NCBI GenBank assembly: GCA_028015205.1
Contig: CM051512.1
Span: 18,011,139 to 18,075,138 of the forward strand
Reading direction: 5' to 3'
DNA from: Mytilisepta virgata
Taxonomy: Eukaryota; Mollusca; Bivalvia; Mytilida; Mytilidae
Length of the DNA stretch: 64,000 nt
Position 1 is the stretch's first letter. Every line of letters starts with the position of its first letter. Of the stretch, positions 58,671-64,000 are shown piece after piece. The notes beneath the pieces were generated by a model that ran no database searches, had not been told where the DNA came from, and saw only the letters and a program-made list of their open reading frames with translations. Position numbers and translations under genes: made by a program.

Positions 58671-59557
58671 TTTTAAATTTTGACCAATTAATTTTAATTT
58701 ATAGAGGTAATATAGGGAAAAGGTCCATTTTGTGCCAAAATATATAGGATTATAGGGCATTCTCAAAAAGATTGGGATTTTATAGGAAATATAGGACTGC
58801 TTGAAGGCACAAAATGTGGGTCCTAATGATCCAACTGTTAAATGCTTTATATACTGCAAAATAATTATACTGGTGAAGTATTATTGATATAACACCATGG
58901 ATTTCTAGAATATGCAACGTTCTCCCCAGCCCCATATGGCGCTGGGGTCTCACATTGTAATTATTAGATATTTAAATTTACTTGTCAAATAATCACTGGG
59001 GAAAACCAAGACAGCTTTGATTAAGATTGGGGAACCTAACCACATTTTAAATTTTGACCAATTAATTTGAATTTATAGTGCTAATATAGGGAAAAGGTCC
59101 ATTTTATGGCAAAATATATAGGATTATAGGGCATTCTCAAAAAGATTGGGATTTTATAGGAAATATAGGACTGCTTGAAGGCACAAAATGTGGGTCCTAA
59201 TGATCCAACTGTTAAATGCTTTATATACTGCAAAATAATTATACTGGTGAAGTATTATTGATATAACACCATGGATTTCTAGAATATGCAACGTTCTCCC
59301 CAGCCCCATATGGCGCTGGGGTCTCACATTGTAATTATTAGATATTTAAATTTACTTGTCAAATAATCACTGGGGAAAACCAAGACAGCTTTGATTAAGA
59401 TTGGGGAACCTAACCACATTTTAAATTTTGACCAATTAATTTGAATTTATAGTGCTAATATAGGGAAAAGGTCCATTTTATGGCAAAATATATAGGATTA
59501 TAGGGCATTCTCAAAAAGATTGGGATTTTATAGGAAATATAGGACTGCTTGAAGGCT
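58671..59557. repeat. 374-bp tandem repeat, 2.4 near-identical copies
   Basis: Copies start at 58,671, 59,045 and 59,419 ('ttttaaattttgaccaatta'); spacing is exactly 374. Copies 2 and 3 look identical where they overlap, and copy 1 differs at a few positions near its start. Each full copy holds the palindrome-like CCCCAG-cc-CCATATGG-cg-CTGGGG. A recent duplication. Confidence 0.95.
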
Positions 59558-59689
59558 TATGCTGATGTAATATTATGGGACTAATTTTATGCAAAATTTT
59601 CCCAGATTGTCTAAAACCTATTATATATAAACATCCTCAGGCAATTAACCCCATGCCAGGGGTACAGGTAAAATTTGTTTATAGCAGGA

Positions 59690-59830
59690 ATAAACGATTT
59701 GGTTTTACAGCGTTTTCAGCACATTTGACTATTTTGTGGCCGCCAGTTTTTATTGGTGGAGGAAGGCAGAGTACCTGGAGAAAACCACCAACCTTTAGTA
59801 GGAAAATTGGCAAACCTTGTCAATTAAGGG
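59690..59830 (-). repeat. SINE fragment, central and 3' part
   Basis: Matches the SINE at 9455 from 'acagcgttttcagcacattt' to 'ccttgtcaattaag'. The tRNA-like part is missing. Confidence 0.7.
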
Positions 59831-60109
59831 TGTACACCTGTGAGGAGCCAAACATTTCTAGAAACATTTTCTTAACCTGATTTTTGGGTTTGTATGACTA
59901 AGAAAGTAATTTATGAAGAAAAAATCATATGGTGGTGCACCTTTTTTTGCTACGGTCATTTAAAAGTACCCCATTTTTGATGATTTTCCCATTTTTCATT
60001 AATTTTTACCCATTTTTGGGCTATTACCATGAAAAAAATCAGTTCCACAATTAAGTTTTTTCATACTTTCCCTAAAGATGGAGTGGACCAATCTGAATAA
60101 ATTTAACTT

Positions 60110-60440
60110 GAAACAGTGGACACACCACATGTCTCGCCTGAGTATGCACATGGACACAGAATGATTACCTGACATTTTGTAATTCAATTGAAAATGCATT
60201 AAAAGAAATTGAGGTCAAGGTCAAAAGGCAGGTGTCATACCGACATGTACCCACTAAGAACCATCTATTGACCAAATATGGTGGGTCTAGGTATTAAAGT
60301 TGCTGAAAATGGACGTAATCTCGAAAATGTGACAGTCACTCAAGCATGCAATTGAGGTCAAAGTCCAGAGACGGGTGTCAGACTTGCATGTACCCACTAA
60401 GAACTATCCATAGACCAAACACGGATAGGTCTACAGTTGG
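60110..60440. repeat. Dispersed repeat family X, left part
   Basis: Starts 'acatgtctcgcctgag' and contains two units with 'gaggtcaaggtc', 'tgtacccactaagaac' and 'tagaccaaa'. It stops at about 60,441 where non-repeat sequence begins; the family resumes at 61,690. Confidence 0.65.
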
Positions 60441-60454
60441 GTCAGCACAATGCT

Positions 60455-60605
60455 GTGATTTTCCACGTATTTTGCGTGAGCGTGGATTTGCGTGGACTAG
60501 TACCGTGTTCCATGAATTTAGCATGCATACCTTGCTAAGTAGCGTGGATACCCTGGTAAGTAGCTGATCTCCATGCAAGTCTTTTCCACGCAAACTGAGT
60601 GGATA
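60455..60605. repeat. Cluster of GCGTGG / CCACGC motifs upstream of the second BEN gene
   Basis: CCACG (60,459), TGCGTGAGCGTGG (about 60,473), TTTGCGTGG (60,488), GCGTGGATACC (60,542), CCACGCAAA (60,586) and GTGGATACC (60,600). The TTTGCGTGG / CCACGCAAA pair is an inverted repeat about 100 bases apart. It could be an operator-like or subterminal array. Function is inferred only from motif density. Confidence 0.45.
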
Positions 60606-60690
60606 CCACACACATCGATTGACAGATCTTTTACGATGTGTAAATGGAAAGACCTAAGTGTGTGATGTGTAATAGGTGTTTTTTCTCTAG

Positions 60691-61560
60691 TAGGTACACA
60701 ATGTAAAGGACATCAAAACCCTGAAGTTCCAGATCCTGTCCCAAGCCATGAAATTCCAGTTCCTAACCAGCATTTTATTCCAGTTCCTGACCTTGCCTTT
60801 CCAAAACCTGCTAATATTTACCCATTTCACTACAGCGTTTCAACTACGTCTATTCACCATACACAGTCTTTCACAGAATTGCTGCTTTCTTCCCATCCAA
60901 CTGACCTTTCAACAGAATTCCAGATAGACCATACTCGGACAGCTGCACCTAATAACTACATTTTCTCAGCAAGAAGTCTTCATTTGACACCGACAGAGAC
61001 AGACTCCACTCCTACTTCTACACCATCATTTGAAACCAAAGTTTTGACAATGTTGACCAAAAAATTTGACAGCGTCAACAAAAGACTTGACAGAATAGAG
61101 ACCAACCAGAGAAGACTTAAAAGCAAATTAGACATCACCGCAACTACCCAGACTGTACAACTGCCACAACCTACATTAGGCATACCTGCTGCAAATCAAG
61201 TTGATCCAGAAAATCTGCCCAGCCAAATACCAATGGAAGAATTGGAAGATTTTGAAAGCAGCAACAAATACAGCGGGTAACTTTTCCAAGAAGATCTTGG
61301 AGAAGTTATTTCTGGAGTTGTTCAGTCCAGACAACTTGCGTCTGCAATTCTCATATCATGGAGGCCACGGGACCAACAAAAGAGAACTAGATCCAGCCAG
61401 AAGAGTTGTCATACAACAGTATGTAAGTTATTTTTGTCCAGCTATGGATAACCAGACAGAATTTCAGAGAGAGTGCCTGAATATAATTAACGAAGGACTC
61501 CCGTCGTCCAGTGCTGAAAAAACAACCTCAGAATCGACAGTAACAACAACAACAACGTAG
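60691..61560 (+). pseudogene. BEN-domain protein gene, one long exon with one frameshift
   Basis: An acceptor (TTTTTTCTCTAG) at 60,690 opens a frame with no early stop. A proline/valine-rich leader (PVPDPVPSHEIPVPN) comes first, then a Ser/Thr-rich stretch, then a coiled coil around 61,035-61,130 (KKFDSVNKRLDRIETNQRRL). At about 61,251-61,257 the reading moves by one base, after which NTAGNFSKKILEKLF, ELFSPDNLRLQF, TNKRELDPARRVVIQQYV and ECLNIINEGL form a typical BEN domain. It ends in a short Thr run (AAC microsatellite) and TAG. Coiled coil plus C-terminal BEN is a known layout of nuclear BEN proteins. One indel, real or technical, breaks the gene. No upstream exon is identified. Confidence 0.7.
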
Positions 61561-61689
61561 ACCAAGCCTCTGACATTACAGATTTTCTCCAGAACTTGTA
61601 AAACTCAAAATTCTATTGATTTGTTACATGTATGTATCTACATTTGTATAGTTTGTATCGTTAATGTGGTGTAGATTTAAATTATATAT

Positions 61690-62145
61690 CTACTGACCAA
61701 ATACAGTGGGTCTAGGTATTGGTTTCTGAGAAATGGACTTAATCATAAAAAAGTGACAATGTCGCTGGAGCATGAAATTGAGGTCAAGGTCCCAAGCCAG
61801 GTGTCATACTGGCATGTACTCATTATGAACTATCTATAGACCATATATGGTTGGCCTAGGTATTTATAGTTGCTGAGAAATGGAATTAACCATGAAACTG
61901 ACACAGATTTTAAATTCATATGTTTATGGTCAGTGAACCATAAAAATTAGGTTAGTTTCACAAAACAAGTATACTGCGGCAAACCTTATACGATAAGCTA
62001 CCTTGTGGACCATAAATCTTAATTGTAGGAATTACATATGCAAAGTTATTAAAGATTTTAAAAAGTTTACGCTGCCGCTGTCGTCGCCACCGGAAAGTAA
62101 TACCTATATCTCTCCTTTGCGACTTTTCATCGCTGGTGAGACAAA
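61690..62145. repeat. Dispersed repeat family X, right part
   Basis: Resumes with 'tactgaccaaatacagtggg' and runs to 'acgctgccgctgtcgtcgcc' and 'gctggtgagacaaaaac', the 3' end seen at 34,220-34,280. Left and right parts together approximate one full element of about 785 bases, against about 760 for the copy at 33,520. Confidence 0.65.
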
Positions 62146-62454
62146 AACTATAGGTAGGTGTTAATATAAGAAAGTTTTATAAAATTGTTGTTTTTTCGTG
62201 TCAAATTGACCATGCAGTCAATTTAGTAAATTTGGGGTTTTTCTCATTTTATTTAGAACAAAGAGCATATGATTTCAACTTCTGTTATAAATGATTGAAA
62301 AAATAAATAAAAAAGAAAAAATTGATATGGGATGTACATAATTTTGGTAAAATCATTTCTTTGTACCACTCACCATTTTCTCAACATTTTGGTTGATGAC
62401 ACTGGCTGGATTGGATTGAAACAGATATCAGAAGAATACATCCTTGAGATAGGA

Positions 62455-62572
62455 GTCAAACACACCCCGCCACAGGTGAGATGAACTCACAACCTCAGTG
62501 TTGACAGGCTTGTGATCATTAGTTAGTCATAACTACCCGAGACTAAGACCACTTGGCCACTGAGGCCCCACA
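62455..62572 (-). repeat. SINE fragment, tRNA-like part
   Basis: Minus-strand box A TGGCCAAGTGG and a damaged box B (GAGTTCATCTC) are recognisable, plus the 'caaacacaccccgccacagg' junction. The central and 3' parts are missing. Confidence 0.75.
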
Positions 62573-63174
62573 ACATGATTTGGGTATATAGAGCCCCAGA
62601 AATTTTTTTATATCAGGAGGTAAATACAAGATCTTAAAGGTTTTGAGAGAGACGAGTATTTAACCTCCGAACAGCAGGTCACCAAAGGGGTAAAATGAAA
62701 AATAAAGGGGCATAATGCATCTTATTTTTTACCAAATTGAATGATTAGCACTGCTTTTTTCACCCACATTAATACTATTAATGAACACTCAATTACATTC
62801 CTTATGTCCTGCCATTATGCCAACATGTTTTTTTTTTATACTGTAAGTACTGTTTTATGAAGAGAAAGTCTCAAGCCTTATGAAATTTTTATCATGTCAA
62901 TAATCAATGTACAGGTAAACAACTGTGAGCAATGACGCTTTGATTTCCGAAACCTGTGCGTAGTTATTTTGGTCTGAGCATAACTTTGAGGCCAGAAAAT
63001 ATTTTTCAAGCATATCTGCCATTTTTTAATGTGTAAATGATACTGATATGCAGGTTATCTGGGTCTCTGTATACTGAAAACAATTATTTGGCATGAACAG
63101 CAGAGGACCTAATTCATACTTAACTGGAAATCAATATTCATTTTTACTTTTGAATGTTGATCTATTTGATAAAA
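62573..63174. other. No supported feature
   Basis: AT-rich. No long frame or repeat recognised. Confidence 0.45.
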
Positions 63175-63240
63175 AACTAGAGGCTCTCAAGAGCCTGTGT
63201 CGCTCACCTGTATCTACTGTGGTTTTTGAAATCATGTAAA
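63175..63240 (-). mobile_element. Helitron-like family 1, terminus only
   Basis: 'aactagaggctctcaagagc' and 'ctgtgtcgctcacctg': an intact hairpin AGGCTC-tcaa-GAGCCT with CTAG|T on the minus strand. The body diverges after about 65 bases. The next stretch (63,279-63,360, 'gctgagcgcagctttatacg', 'ccgcagatgtccaaccctga') looks like a different dispersed repeat. Confidence 0.65.
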
Positions 63241-63480
63241 ATGAGGTTAAAATCATAATGAAAAGCATTAATAAATTGCTTCGCTGAGCGCAGCTTTATA
63301 CGACCGCAGATGTCCAACCCTGAACAGTTGGGGCAAAAATGGACACAATATTCGCACTCGATACAGGTCTGAATTTGGATTGTAATTAAATATTTGACAC
63401 ATAATAGGTTTCTGACACAGAATAACTGTAGTCAAAGAACTTAGAATTGGTCACATGATTTGAATTTATATTCAATTTTT

Positions 63481-63650
63481 TGCTGTTTGTGCAATACAAT
63501 ATGCTGTTGCAAATTGAACACCCCCCCCCCCCCCAAAAAGAAAAAAATTTACTCCTTTTTTTGCTTTTGTGCAATACACTATGCTGTTGCATATTGACCC
63601 CCCCCCCCCCCCTTAAAAGAAAAAAAACAAAAACAAAAACAAAAACAAAA
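63481..63650. repeat. Short tandem pair with C runs and (AAAAC)n
   Basis: 'tttgtgcaatac.atatgctgttgca.attga' is repeated about 80 bases apart, each copy followed by a 14-16-base C run (63,521-63,534; 63,597-63,612). An (AAAAC)n run follows at 63,625-63,650. Frames here are artefacts. Confidence 0.8.
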
Positions 63651-64000
63651 TTCTTGAAAATTTTTAGTACGAGGGTATGTATGGTAAATAAAATTTTTAA
63701 TGTATATCTTCACATTAAAAAAAGTAACTTCGAACCACTGTTTTTTATTCATGATACAAATCCCAAAAATTGATATAATTATGATTTACGAACTGATCTG
63801 AAATCAGGTTGCACAAATTTATTTTATTAGAAATAGAAATATTTATTTGTTCAAACATTTGCAATAAATGGTCATGACACATAAACAATAATATACAATA
63901 TAAAGAAAATAATAGGTTGTAATGAAGCAGCGGTGGCAATTGTTCATTATTAAAGCATTATTGTCAGGAATCCTGTTTTATTATACAATCTAAGTAATTT

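Noticed and set aside
60378..60611. Overlapping frames on both strands across the GCGTGG cluster
   Set aside because: They start in repeat family X and cross into the motif cluster; neither strand shows protein-like composition.
59690..62572. One SINE split into two halves (59,690-59,830 and 62,455-62,572) by a 2.6-kb insertion
   Set aside because: The second half has its own, shortened copy of the 'tccttg..gagtc' junction, so the halves overlap rather than abut. Two separate fragments are equally likely.

Overview
The window is eukaryotic nuclear DNA, AT-rich, gene-poor and packed with repeats. I read it as a bivalve mollusc, probably a mussel-like species. The tRNA-derived SINEs, the dispersed families ending in a hairpin plus CTAG, and the phrases 'gcctgtatcgctcacctgg' and 'tgatggcaatagctcac' are typical of bivalve genomes. 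This is recalled knowledge, not a database search. There are no bacterial operons, rRNA genes or CRISPR arrays. No complete, intact multi-exon gene can be assembled from the sequence.

Layout. 1-11.3 kb and 12.16-16.75 kb are two diverged copies of one segment. Each carries the same five short splice-bounded blocks on the minus strand, and each copy is broken at different blocks. Copy 1 also holds about 6.4 kb that copy 2 lacks, including a 3.2-kb element with AGGGTTAGGTTGC ends and a possible gene 5' end at 6507. Copy 2 carries a short hAT-like element that still encodes the start of a transposase. 17,152-22,825 is a 5.7-kb element with inverted ATCCCTTACCAAA termini, dense TTCGC-type subterminal repeats and a spliced BEN-domain gene relic; a related, uninterrupted site lies at about 23,285. 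23.3-32 kb holds decayed repeats and a diverged minisatellite. 32.8-34.3 kb is a region with inverted GCTTCTCAGGCC ends around a 101-codon open exon. 36.2-41.3 kb is tandem repeats in two orientations. 43.5-47.06 kb is a pogo/Tigger-type transposon with a Helitron-like element nested inside, which itself contains eleven 166-bp satellite monomers. 48.4-57 kb holds three more Helitron-like copies, a second hAT-like element, a solo LTR and a long foldback. 58.7-59.6 kb is a near-identical 374-bp tandem repeat. 60.7-61.6 kb is a second BEN-domain gene with a coiled coil and one frameshift, sitting between two parts of a dispersed repeat.

The most interesting signals are: (1) two separate BEN-domain relics, each associated with short GC-rich iterated motifs, one inside an inverted-repeat element; (2) four otherwise dissimilar dispersed families that share one terminus, a perfect short hairpin, 0-7 bases, CTAG, then T, which fits non-autonomous Helitron-like elements; (3) the duplicated, mosaically broken exon cluster; and (4) several insertions with readable target-site duplications (two SINEs, two hAT-like elements, a pogo element, a solo LTR and a MITE).
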